64,000 bases of DNA from positions 5,302,371 to 5,366,370 of the forward strand of contig NC_021149.1 in the NCBI RefSeq assembly GCF_000380335.1, in the 5' to 3' direction. The translations under genes were made by a program, and so were the position numbers. Source of the stretch: Azotobacter vinelandii CA. GTDB taxonomy: Bacteria > Pseudomonadota > Gammaproteobacteria > Pseudomonadales > Pseudomonadaceae. Under the pieces are notes generated by a model. The model was not told where the DNA came from and made no database searches. It saw only the letters and a program-made list of their open reading frames with translations. Positions 40,739-50,242 of the stretch are shown here, piece after piece; position 1 is the first letter of the stretch, and every line of letters starts with the position of its first letter.

Positions 40739-43067
40739 TCACGGCAGCCGGGAAAACCTGTCCGCCGTCTGCTGCAGCCAGGCCAGCTCGTTCGCCCATT
40801 GGCGGCGCTCGGCGGCTGCGTGCTCGAACAGGGCACCAGTCTTTTCCAGGACCAGCGTGTAGGGCCGGCCACTGCGCCGGGTCTCATGCCGCACGGGCAG
40901 TTCGTGGCGGTCGATGAGCTGGTGGATGACCTGTCGCTTGGGCTGGGCCAGCGGCCACTCCAGACGCTGTTCCGTCGCCGCTCTCAGGAACCGCGCCAGG
41001 GTTTCGCCCAGCTCGCCGGCGCAGTCCGCCGGTGGTGGGATCGACCAGTCGTCGACGGCGCGTTCGGGCTGTGCCAATCGCGTGGCGAGTGTTTGCACGC
41101 AATGCGCATGCACGGGCGCAAGGCTGAGCGCATCAGGCGCATCCAGCCCGGTAGCGTGCAACACGCCGAGCGGCACCTGCAATGGAAGCTCGGTCGACAA
41201 CAAGGTATCGATGATCCGGCGCTGCAGGTCGGGCCGCCGGGCGTCACGACAGCCGCGGATCAGCGCCAGCAGGGCCGGACTGGTGTCCGCCAACGTCCGT
41301 ATCCGGGTTGTCCCGCTGGTACGCGCTTGCACCTGTCCGATGTGCGCCTGTAGCCAGGTCCAGCGCTCTTCCAGCAGAACGGCGGCCAGTGCCGGGCCAT
41401 CCACGGCCTCCGCCGCACTCCAGGTATGGATCAATTCCGGCAGCGTTTGCGTCAGCCAGGCCAACTGGCTATCGAGCGTCTGGTAGAGCGTTGCCCAGTG
41501 ACGCAGGCGCTCGCTGCACCAGGCCAGCCCCCGGCGATCGAGCAGGCGCACGAGCCATGGGGCCATGTCGGGCGTCAGTTGCTGCAGGGAAAACGGCGCA
41601 AGCAGCACGGCGGCGGTGTCCGCATCGTCGAGTGCAGCGGCAACGGACAAGGTGGCATAGAGCAGGGCGGCGCCATCCGCTCCGGCCACGGCCTGGTTCC
41701 AGAAAGGCAGAAGGCGCCGCGCCCACTCCAGCGCCTGTACCGGGTCCCCGGCTTCGAGCCGGCCGGCGATCTCCGCGATGGCCCAGTGCGACGACTGCCG
41801 GGCGCGGATGACGAAGGCGCGTTCGCGCGGCCACATCACCACGGCCGCACGGTGATACCAGCGATCGACGGTGTTGCCGTAGTTGCCCATGTAGCCTTCG
41901 TACTCGGACCGGAACGGTGTGCAATCGGTCGAGGGTCGGGTGAAACATAGTTCGCCGGCGGCGACGCCATTGGCGTCCGATGCCAGCTCACTGCCATCGG
42001 GAGCGATCCAGTGGCGCAGTTCGATGTCGCTGTCGAGCAGTTCTCCCAATGCCGGATCATCGTTCGGATCGTCGTCGGGCACTTCTTCGTCGTCCTCCGC
42101 GTAGTCCCAATGGCTGCAGTCCTGGTAATCATCCTCGGCCGACCAGGTTTCGTGCACGTCGGCCAGGACCAGGAAGATCTCCGCATCCAACCGTTCCGCC
42201 ACGCGCCGCAGCGCCACGGCGCGGGCCGCGTCGGCGCCCTTGAGCCGTGCCCAGGACAGACCGCTTTGCGTGTACTGGTGATCGAGCAGGTAGACCAGGC
42301 GGTCCGGCGGTTCACCTGCGACGTCGCCCGGCCAGCGCGGCAGTGCCGGGGTCTGCCAGAAGGTGTGTACGGCATCAGCCAGGGCGGCGATGTCCTGCGC
42401 CGGCACTTCGGTGGTCTGCACGCCGCCCTGCGCGATCAGGTTGTAGGTCAGCACGACACGGTAACCCTGCTTCACCGGACGGACTTCGTGATGGCAATCG
42501 GCATAGAACGCGACCATGCCCAGCCGGTTGGCCGAGCCGCGGGCGCGCAGCGTCCGGCCCTGGTGCGAAACGACGAATTCGCCGCCGGTGAAACGCGACG
42601 GCAGGGTGACGACCAGCGTGCCCAGCATGCCGTCGACCTTCTCCGAATCTTGGTGCACGGCGAAGAACTGGCCCGGCGCATACACCAGCAGGTTGTGCAG
42701 TTCGGCCTTGAAGCGGCCACCGGGCGGCAATCCCAGGTCGCGTCCGATCCGGTCCAGCGCACGTTCAAGCACGGATTGCCATTTCGGAGAATCGAAGCGG
42801 ACATGGCTGGCCGGGATCTCCCAGGTATCGCGCACGCGCGGATCGAGCCGCGTCTGGTCCTTGTAGCCATGATGCGCCGGCTGCGCCGCCGCGCACAGCC
42901 GGTGCGCACAGCCGGTGCGCCGTGTGGATCGTCACTGGCAGCGGTACGCTGCCGACGCCTTCGACGTGCAACTGCGGATCGGCTTCGATGGCAAATCGCG
43001 TCGCGAAAGCGCCGCTCGCGCCGAGGGCAGCGAGCCGTTGGGAGATGGACTGGACGGGAGCGCTCAT
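40739..43067 (-). pseudogene. 2OG-Fe(II) oxygenase-domain protein, frameshifted by a 13-bp tandem duplication
   Basis: Intact frame would start at ATG 43067 (MSAPVQSISQRLAALG, with AAGGAA seven bases upstream) and end at 40739. A direct repeat of GCGCACAGCCGGT at 42891-42903 and 42904-42916 shifts the frame by one. Removing one copy gives a continuous 771-residue protein through AAAQPAHHGYKDQTRLDP. The main frame keeps the iron/2-oxoglutarate motifs HQDSEKVDG...GGEFVVSHQG and FYADCHHEVRPVKQGYRVVL (His-x-Asp, distal His, Arg). The remaining 500 residues are helical and acidic with no assigned domain. Oxygenases of this fold hydroxylate proteins or small molecules; the role here is unknown. Confidence 0.8.
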
Positions 43068-43826
43068 CGGGGCATTCCTTGATATGTCACGGGTTGCGGA
43101 TGACGCTGTTCGGGGGAGGAAGCTTCCGGACATGGACGTCCGTCCGCTATCCCGCCGAATCCGGGTGGATGTATTGATTCTCTCCTATCCTGGCAAACTG
43201 CAGCAACAATGCGGGTTGGCGCGTTGCCGTATTGAATGCTGCGCACATGATGATGCCTTGGCACACTGGCACTGCAATGACCTGCCGGCGGGTATGAACA
43301 CCGGAACCCTGGCGCAGGGCAGCAAGCGCCACATGGAGCATTGCCATGCTTTCAATGCCGTCCCCATACGGTTGCCTCGATAGCGCAGGTTCCTGCAAGC
43401 GCTGATCCGGTTCGCCGGACGGAACCATCCCAGGCACACCCCAGGCTCGTTCGGTGTGCAGCCCTACCCATGGGCAGAGCCTTTCTCATCTTCGGCGTGG
43501 GTCATCCCGCCATCTTTGCCGCCAGGCGCCATTTGGCGCTTTGCCGTCCAAGGCTGTCGTTGCGGGTCGCCTGACTTGGCACGACATGCCCACATCTTTT
43601 CCATCACTCCACAGGAGGCATCCATCCCAGCACATCGCGTTGTCGTCCCATGCAATTCCTCCACCTGGTCTTCCTACAGGAAGCACGGCGGATGCCTCAT
43701 TTGAGGCCACAGGTGAACTGAGCACCTTGCCCTTGCCCTTCGGGGATCTCGCCTTGGCGAGTTGGCACAAACACTGACCCCTGTATCTCAGCCCCAATAA
43801 CCGACAACCGATGGAGGGACGCTTCG
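43068..43826. other. Intergenic stretch with no supported gene
   Basis: About 760 bases between the oxygenase start and the recombinase start. Open frames are short and lack ribosome sites or family resemblance. A palindrome GCGCCATTTGGCGC is present near 43529. The last 20 bases give the recombinase a ribosome site (GAGGGA before ATG 43827). Confidence 0.55.
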
Positions 43827-44690
43827 ATGGACGACCTGACCTATACCCTGCGACAACTCCGCCTGCGCAACCGCGACGGCAGCCATGCCACTCAGGCCGA
43901 CCTGCAGCGCTCGCTGAGCATGGCCGCACGCCAACTGCGCGAGGCAGGCTTCCGCCAAATGCTCGCCACCTCGTTGAAGGGCAAGCATGTCGATGCCTTG
44001 CTGCAACGCTGGCAAGCCGAAGGACTGTCGGCCGGTACGTTGAAGAACCGTATGGCGCATCTGCGCTGGTGGGCCGAGAAAGTTGGCAAGGCAGGCATCT
44101 TGCCGGCGGATAACACCAAACTGGGCATTCCAGAGCGGCGCTATGTGACCAATGAAAGCAAGGCTAGAGAATTGCGCGACAGGTTGGACCGCATCACTGA
44201 CCCTCATGTCCGCATGAGTCTGCGTTTGCAGGCTGCCTTCGGCTTGCGGCGGGAAGAGTCCATCAAGTTCCAGCCCCGCTATGCTGACCGTGGCGACCAT
44301 ATCGCCATCAAGGGTTCGTGGGCCAAGGGTGGACGTGATCGGACGGTGCCAATCACGATGCCGGAACAGCGTGCGGTGCTGGATGATGTTCATCGCCTGG
44401 CAGGCCTGGGATCTCTGATTCCATCGCACAAGACTTACATCCAGCAGCGGCATGTCTACGACGGGCAGTGCAAGGCGGCGGGGTTGAGCAATATGCATGG
44501 GCTGAGGCATCGGTATGCGCAGATGCGGTATGAGGTATTGACGGGATGGAAGGCGCCGGCTGCTGGCGGGCAACAGCAGGAAATGCTGTCCGCCAATCAG
44601 CAGTTGCAAGACCTGCAAGCACGACAAGGGATCAGCCGGGAACTTGGGCACGAACGGACGTCGATCACCGCAATCTACCTGGGGCGATGA
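43827..44690 (+). CDS. Tyrosine recombinase (integrase N-terminal and catalytic domains)
   Basis: 287 residues. The N-terminal SAM-like core-binding domain spans about 1-100. The catalytic domain keeps the active-site set: Arg in AFGLRREESIKF (about 150), His-x-x-Arg in MHGLRHRYAQM (about 231), His in RELGHERTS (about 274) and Tyr in ITAIYLGR at the very C-terminus. It resembles the short integrase-domain proteins of integrative elements. It is the only long plus-strand gene of the island and converges with the Res gene 16 bases away. A resolvase-like or accessory integration role is likely. Confidence 0.82.
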   Translation: MDDLTYTLRQLRLRNRDGSHATQADLQRSLSMAARQLREAGFRQMLATSLKGKHVDALLQRWQAEGLSAGTLKNRMAHLRWWAEKVGKAGILPADNTKLGIPERRYVTNESKARELRDRLDRITDPHVRMSLRLQAAFGLRREESIKFQPRYADRGDHIAIKGSWAKGGRDRTVPITMPEQRAVLDDVHRLAGLGSLIPSHKTYIQQRHVYDGQCKAAGLSNMHGLRHRYAQMRYEVLTGWKAPAAGGQQQEMLSANQQLQDLQARQGISRELGHERTSITAIYLGR

Positions 44691-44706
44691 CGTCCGACGC
44701 TTGAGT

Positions 44707-47478
44707 TCAGGCTGGGCTGCCTCCTTCCGCAGTGTCCTTGACTTCAAACCGCAGGTAGTCGGACAGGCGTTTGTCTTCAGTGACTTCATCATGGGGAACC
44801 ACGAGGTAGCGCCAGGACTTACCGCCGACTTCAGCCGCATGTTCACTGGCGTGCCGACACCATCGAGAGGCGGCAGCGCTCTTGGCCTGGACTTCAGCGG
44901 AAGCCAGATCGACACGCGCTTTGGTTTCGACCATCAGGATCATTCCATCCAACTCGGCCACGAAGTCGGGGATGTATTCCGGCTGTTCGCTGCCCAGCTT
45001 GTAGTAGATCTGGAACTGGCCCTTGGCAGGCTTGAACCATTTGAGGGCGTCACGTTCCAGCAGCAAGGCAAAACGCCGTTCGGTGTCCGAGTCGAACTTC
45101 TGCAAGGGGTACAGGCAACGGGTGAACCCACCGAACAGCATCTGTTTGATACGGCTGGTTTCCGTAACGGTTTCCCTCAGGTTATGGGCCGTCTGCCCCT
45201 CCGTAGCGGTGTAGTTACATGGTTTCAGCTCGGTGAAGCCTCTGCTGACCTGAACCTCATAGCCCGCGGCTTTTTCCCAGAAGTGCTCCATCATCTGGGC
45301 ACGAATCAGGCGGGCGAGCTCCTTGCCGTAGGTATCGAAAATCTCGTGCAGTTCACTGTCCGCATAGTTCTGCTGCTGGTAATGCTCGGCAGCCTGTCCG
45401 GCGAGGTCGTAGAGCAAGTCGGCCTGCGTGAAGTAGTCGATGTCGTCGAAGTCGATCAGCTTCTTGACGATGTAATCTTCAAAGCGGTTTTCCCGCAGGC
45501 CACTTTCACGGTTCAGGGTGAATTGTTCGCTGGTACGCAATGTCTGGCCGACGATCTCGCGCTGCCCTGGCTGGAAGTTGGGCAAGGCCCCCAGGCGGAA
45601 CGGATGAAAGCCTGTGGTGACTTCGCCGGTAGGCACAACGGCGATACGCGGAATGTCGATGGTCTGCTGAACCAGAATTTCAGTGGTCTTGGCCACGACG
45701 GCGGACAGATCCAGCGCTGGCACCTGGTCGTCGGCGCCTTGCAGCAATTGCCCCTGTTGGGGGTTCAGGCGCTTTTCCACTTCTGCCAGAATCTCTTGCT
45801 GGATTTCCGGCTTCAGCAATGCCGCACTGGTCGGTGCCAAGTCACGTTTCACCTCATAGGTGGCAAGGACTTCCCGTACGACATGGGCCGCCTTGAATTC
45901 TGCTTCGGTCGAAAAGACTGGCTGAGTTTGTGCGTTGACTTGTTCGCCACCAACCTCAGTACCGGCATCCACCGTTGCCAACGCAGGCGGGACATGTGGC
46001 GCATGCTCGTCGTGCAGACCAAGTTGGGTCAGCAGATTGGGCAGCACTTGAACGCTGACCTTTTTGTCCTCGCTACTGGGCGCTTCCAGGATCACTTGCT
46101 TGAGACGGATCGGCGAATCGCCACGGTTGGCCTCGTCGATGATCTCCTGGAACTTGTCGTGCGCCACGATGTTGAGGCGATCCACCGCAGCCACGCCCGT
46201 ACGCTTGCCATAAGGCAGGCGCAGGCCACGCCCGATGGATTGCTCGATCAACGTGCGTGCATTGGCGGCACGTAGCGGCACGATGGTGTAGAGGTTGGTG
46301 ACGTCCCAGCCTTCCTTGAGCATGTTGACGTGGATAACGATCTCGGTGGGTTCTTCCGGATTCTCCACATTCAACAACGCCTCGATCATCTTCTCTTCCT
46401 CGGCTCCGGTGCGGCTGGAGTCCACCTGAATGACCTTGCCCTGGTAGCGCGCTTCAAAGAATGCTGAGGACTCGATCAATGCCTTCAACTGCCCGGCATG
46501 CGTCGTATCGCGCGCGATCACCAGGATGAAGGGTTTGACAACCTTGACGCCGTTCTCGCGGGCATAGGTCAATAGCTCGACCTTGGTGGCTTCGTGCAGG
46601 CGAACGCCGTCCTCCAGCTTGATCTTCTCGATTTCTTCCGAAGCGTGGTTGCTGGCCTTGAAGTTGCGTTGGGTGACGACGGCCGGTTCTTTGACGAAGC
46701 CATCTTCCATGGCGCGCGCCAAGGGATAGTCCATCACCACATTCTTGAAAGGTATGGGGGCCTTGGCGGATTCCACAAAGGGCGTGGCCGTCACCTCCAA
46801 TCCGAACAGCGGGTGCAATTCGTTGATCGCCCGCATACCGGCCTGGGCACGATAGCGGTGTGATTCGTCCATCAACAACACCAGGTCCGGCAGGTTGGCC
46901 AGGTGGTTGAAGTAGCTTTCGCCCAGCACCTCGCGCATGCGCTTGATGCGTGGCTCCTTGCCGCCGCGCACCTCGGAATTGATCTTGGAGATATTGAAGA
47001 TGTTGATCCGCACCTCGCCGAACAACTCGCCACCCGCGACGTTTTGCTGGTCGTAGTTGTCGCCGGTGATGACCCTGGGCGCGTTGATGGCGAACTCCCC
47101 GATGCCCTTGAACACGTACTTGGGCGTGTTCGGCGTGAAATCGGCAATCAACTTGTTATAGATGGTGAGATTCGGCGCCAGCACGAAGAAATTATTGATG
47201 CCGTGTGCCAGATGCAGGTAGGCGACAAAAGCCCCCATCAAGCGCGTCTTGCCGACTCCGGTAGCCAAGGCGAAGCACAGCGAAGGGAAGTCCCGCTCGA
47301 AGTCCTCCAGCATCGGAAATTCGGCTTTCAGGGTCGCCAGAATCGAGGCAACGTCCCTATCCTTGCCCAGCATTTCCGGCGCGCTTTCCAGCGCGCGTAC
47401 CAGCCGTGCCAGGGATTCGGCTTGCGGCGGCCGCAGCGACAGGCGGCCAGTGACGTGATTCTTAACACGTGAACTCAT
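44707..47478 (-). CDS. Type III-like restriction subunit (Res): SF2 helicase with nuclease domain
   Basis: 923 residues. Walker A is ATGVGKTRLMGAF at about 69-81 and motif II is LLMDESH at about 200. Motif VI is IEQSIGRGLRLPYGKRTG, typical of type III Res. The C-terminus has PD-(D/E)xK landmarks PDFVAELDGMILMVETKAR at about 836-855. With the Mod protein it should form an ATP-dependent restriction enzyme. Its ATG overlaps the RhuM stop (ATGA at 47475-47478). It is the last gene of the defence run. Confidence 0.9.
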   Translation of the reverse strand: MSSRVKNHVTGRLSLRPPQAESLARLVRALESAPEMLGKDRDVASILATLKAEFPMLEDFERDFPSLCFALATGVGKTRLMGAFVAYLHLAHGINNFFVLAPNLTIYNKLIADFTPNTPKYVFKGIGEFAINAPRVITGDNYDQQNVAGGELFGEVRINIFNISKINSEVRGGKEPRIKRMREVLGESYFNHLANLPDLVLLMDESHRYRAQAGMRAINELHPLFGLEVTATPFVESAKAPIPFKNVVMDYPLARAMEDGFVKEPAVVTQRNFKASNHASEEIEKIKLEDGVRLHEATKVELLTYARENGVKVVKPFILVIARDTTHAGQLKALIESSAFFEARYQGKVIQVDSSRTGAEEEKMIEALLNVENPEEPTEIVIHVNMLKEGWDVTNLYTIVPLRAANARTLIEQSIGRGLRLPYGKRTGVAAVDRLNIVAHDKFQEIIDEANRGDSPIRLKQVILEAPSSEDKKVSVQVLPNLLTQLGLHDEHAPHVPPALATVDAGTEVGGEQVNAQTQPVFSTEAEFKAAHVVREVLATYEVKRDLAPTSAALLKPEIQQEILAEVEKRLNPQQGQLLQGADDQVPALDLSAVVAKTTEILVQQTIDIPRIAVVPTGEVTTGFHPFRLGALPNFQPGQREIVGQTLRTSEQFTLNRESGLRENRFEDYIVKKLIDFDDIDYFTQADLLYDLAGQAAEHYQQQNYADSELHEIFDTYGKELARLIRAQMMEHFWEKAAGYEVQVSRGFTELKPCNYTATEGQTAHNLRETVTETSRIKQMLFGGFTRCLYPLQKFDSDTERRFALLLERDALKWFKPAKGQFQIYYKLGSEQPEYIPDFVAELDGMILMVETKARVDLASAEVQAKSAAASRWCRHASEHAAEVGGKSWRYLVVPHDEVTEDKRLSDYLRFEVKDTAEGGSPA

Positions 47479-48548
47479 GCTTTCCCCTCATTCTTGTTCT
47501 GGTCGCTGCCCTGGCTAGGGTGATCAACCTCAAGCTGCTTCAACATCCGGTCGAAATCGCTCTCGAACAGCCTGTCCTGCACGATGCGGTATTTCTCGAA
47601 TTCGCTTTCGGCGTGTAATTTCGCCTGTTCATGCGAAATCTTTCCCGGCCCGGTCAATATCTCGTTGCCGTTGAATTCCAGGAAACCATCCAGTCGTCTG
47701 GCCCAGTCCTGCATGGACATAGGGATTTTTCGAATCGCTTGCAGCTCCGCAAATTCCAGATAGATCGAAACGATCCGTTCCAGATAATCCAGCTCCTGTG
47801 TATTCAGGTAGTTCTTGGCCACCGAAACATCCGACTTGACGATCTTTCCATGAGGTGCGGCTTCCCAGTGCGTCAGCCCCATATTTGTCTTGTCTGCATC
47901 GGCACGTGCCACGATCAGTTCTGCGGCAGTGTGACGATGCACTGCCCAGTGCAGCTTGTTCTGTACCAGCGCGAAAAATGCCCGCGTGGTCTGTGCATCC
48001 CTATCGTAATCGAAGGCAGTCGCGTACAGATCCGTGATCTTCTGGTAGAACTTGCGTTCCGACAGGCGAATTTCACGGATGTATTCCAACTGACGATCGA
48101 AATACTCATCCGTGAACATATGCCCTTTCTTCAGGCGATCCACGTCCATGGCCCAGCCCTGGATGGTGTAGTCCTTGACGATTTGCCCCGCCCACTTGCG
48201 GAACTGCACAGCACGCTCGTTGTTGATCTTGAAGCCAACAGCGATGATGGCCTGGAGGTTGTAATGCTTGGCGCGGTAGTTCTTTCCATCGCTAGCAGTT
48301 ATTAAGTAATCCTTAATAACTGCCTCCGGCAGCAACTCACCATCATCGAACACGCGCTTCAGATGCTGATTGATGGCAGGCACAGTGACATCGTAAAGCG
48401 CTGCCATCATCTTCTGCGTCAGCCAGATGTTTTCATCTTCATAGCGCATTTCCACGGACTGCGGTTGGTCGCCTGTGGCAGCGATGTAAGTTAGATACTC
48501 CGCAGCCGAGGAACGAGCGAGGGGACCTGCCTGTTTCTTCTTCGTCAT
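47475..48548 (-). CDS. rhuM: RhuM-family protein
   Basis: 357 residues. The N-terminal part has SVEMRYEDENIWLTQKMMAALYDVTVPAINQHLKRVFDDGEL and a later NYRAKHYNLQAIIAVGFKINNERAVQFRKWA, the hallmark of RhuM proteins, first named in a Salmonella pathogenicity island. The family is often found between Mod and Res genes of type III-like systems, but its biochemical role is not established. Here it is coupled on both sides: TGATG with mod and ATGA with res. Confidence 0.9.
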   Translation of the reverse strand: MTKKKQAGPLARSSAAEYLTYIAATGDQPQSVEMRYEDENIWLTQKMMAALYDVTVPAINQHLKRVFDDGELLPEAVIKDYLITASDGKNYRAKHYNLQAIIAVGFKINNERAVQFRKWAGQIVKDYTIQGWAMDVDRLKKGHMFTDEYFDRQLEYIREIRLSERKFYQKITDLYATAFDYDRDAQTTRAFFALVQNKLHWAVHRHTAAELIVARADADKTNMGLTHWEAAPHGKIVKSDVSVAKNYLNTQELDYLERIVSIYLEFAELQAIRKIPMSMQDWARRLDGFLEFNGNEILTGPGKISHEQAKLHAESEFEKYRIVQDRLFESDFDRMLKQLEVDHPSQGSDQNKNEGKA

Positions 48549-50230
48549 CAGGCGTCCCCTCCATCGCCAAACATGTCCGTCGTCCGACTATCGCTGGACT
48601 TTCTGCCGGACTTGGCTGCCTTCGCAGCAGGTGCTGGCGGCGACGACTCGGCCAGCGGCAGGTTCGCCACATTCAGGCTGTAGTCGTCATGGCCCCATTC
48701 GCAACGGGCCAGTACCATCTTCGGAATCTTTTTCAACGTCAGGTTCGGCCAGCGCGCAGCGGCCGCTGCTGCGCTGATACCGTGGAAGGCCGAGCAGCAC
48801 ACCAGCAGGCTTTGTTCGGTGCCCACTTCATCCGACAAAGCCTGCAACTGGGCGGCAGACAGGTTTTTCGTGGTGATGTAGAGAAAGTCCCGTTCACTGG
48901 AATGTCCCTGCTGCCACCAGCGGGTTTCCGATGGCGCATAGGCAAAACCTTCCAACTTGCACAATGCCTCGGCCAATTGAGCGGCGTTATATTCCGGGTT
49001 GATGACCGGATTGCCCCAGCGATCCTCCACGATCAGGCTAGGGGCGAGACGGTAGTAGCGGAAGCCACCGCCACCTTGCCAGTCCACTGCCTTGGTGATG
49101 CCGCCCGGGTCTTCGCCGTCGATGACCTTTTTCAGACGTGGAATAATGTGGGTATGGCAGTGCTCGCCGAGTTCGACCATGATCCAGCGGCGGCCCATTT
49201 TGTGGGCAACTGCGCCGGTGGTGCCGGAACCGGCGAATGAGTCAAGGACTAGGTCGCCGGGACTGGTGGCAATATTCAATACTCGCTCTATGAGGCGCTC
49301 AGGTTTGGGCGTATCGAAGGAGCTATCTCCTGGAAAAAGGAGCCGCATTTCATTCTTGGATGTACGGTTGCTTCCAACATCCTCTTTGGACCATAAGGTT
49401 CTTGGGACAAGATCCCCTACCTCAGAAAGATATCGTTTAATGCTTGGTCGAGCAGATCCATTTGGCCCCCACCAAATTCTGCCATCGGTGTTTAACTCTT
49501 GAAGTTTTTCCTCTGAAATACGCCAATATCTTCCAGGAGGTGGTGAGAAATCCCTCCCTGTAGGCCCAGTAACTGTGTATTGGCCTTTGGAGTACGGCTT
49601 GTTTGCGTAGGGGTCGCCGGGAAGCCAAGGGCCACGTGGATCGTTATCTGGGTTCGAATATATGGAGTTGGCTTGTTCCGTGCGTTGAAGTTTTTTAGGA
49701 ATCCAATCAGGGTTCTTGGAAAAAATTAAAATATGGTCATGATCGGTCGAAAATTGACGGGCAGAATTCCTAGGTGAATCCGCTTTCTCCCAAATCAAAT
49801 TACTAACAAAGTTATTTCTTCCAAATACTTCGTCGCATAGCACCTTGAGATAATGACATTCATTATCGTCAATGGTGATCCATAATGAACCATCGTCCGA
49901 CAATAGCCGCTTGATGATCTCCAGTCGATCCCGCATTAGTCCCAGCCAGATGGAGTGCTCCAACCCGTCGTCATAATGCGTGAAGGCACTCCCAGTGTTG
50001 TAAGGCGGGTCAATAAAAACGCACTTTACCTTTCCAGAAAACTCCTGCTCCAGCGCCTTCAACGCCAGCAGGTTATCTCCGAAAATCAGCTGATTATCAA
50101 AGAAGTCGTTCTCTGAAACACGCTGCTTGGCATGGTAAGATTTTTCGGGATCTTCAAGTAGGATGCGCGGCTCTAGCTTGGGCCGCTTATCCTTTCCAAC
50201 CCATGTGAGTTCGAGTTTTTGTTTACTCAT
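48548..50230 (-). CDS. Type III-like DNA methyltransferase (Mod)
   Basis: 560 residues from the ATG at 50230 (MSKQKLELTWVGK); a GTG two codons earlier is closer to GAGG but less likely. Order of motifs is DPPY (FIDPPYNTG, about 73) before FAGSGTT (about 332), the beta-class order of type III Mod enzymes, which methylate adenine. The region between motifs (about 49,290-49,900) is much more AT-rich than either end; 49681-49740 has roughly one-third GC. It corresponds to the target-recognition domain, so a specificity swap is likely. It follows the GHKL gene by 12 bases. Confidence 0.9.
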   Translation of the reverse strand: MSKQKLELTWVGKDKRPKLEPRILLEDPEKSYHAKQRVSENDFFDNQLIFGDNLLALKALEQEFSGKVKCVFIDPPYNTGSAFTHYDDGLEHSIWLGLMRDRLEIIKRLLSDDGSLWITIDDNECHYLKVLCDEVFGRNNFVSNLIWEKADSPRNSARQFSTDHDHILIFSKNPDWIPKKLQRTEQANSIYSNPDNDPRGPWLPGDPYANKPYSKGQYTVTGPTGRDFSPPPGRYWRISEEKLQELNTDGRIWWGPNGSARPSIKRYLSEVGDLVPRTLWSKEDVGSNRTSKNEMRLLFPGDSSFDTPKPERLIERVLNIATSPGDLVLDSFAGSGTTGAVAHKMGRRWIMVELGEHCHTHIIPRLKKVIDGEDPGGITKAVDWQGGGGFRYYRLAPSLIVEDRWGNPVINPEYNAAQLAEALCKLEGFAYAPSETRWWQQGHSSERDFLYITTKNLSAAQLQALSDEVGTEQSLLVCCSAFHGISAAAAAARWPNLTLKKIPKMVLARCEWGHDDYSLNVANLPLAESSPPAPAAKAAKSGRKSSDSRTTDMFGDGGDA

Positions 50231-50242
50231 GGTCACGCCGCC

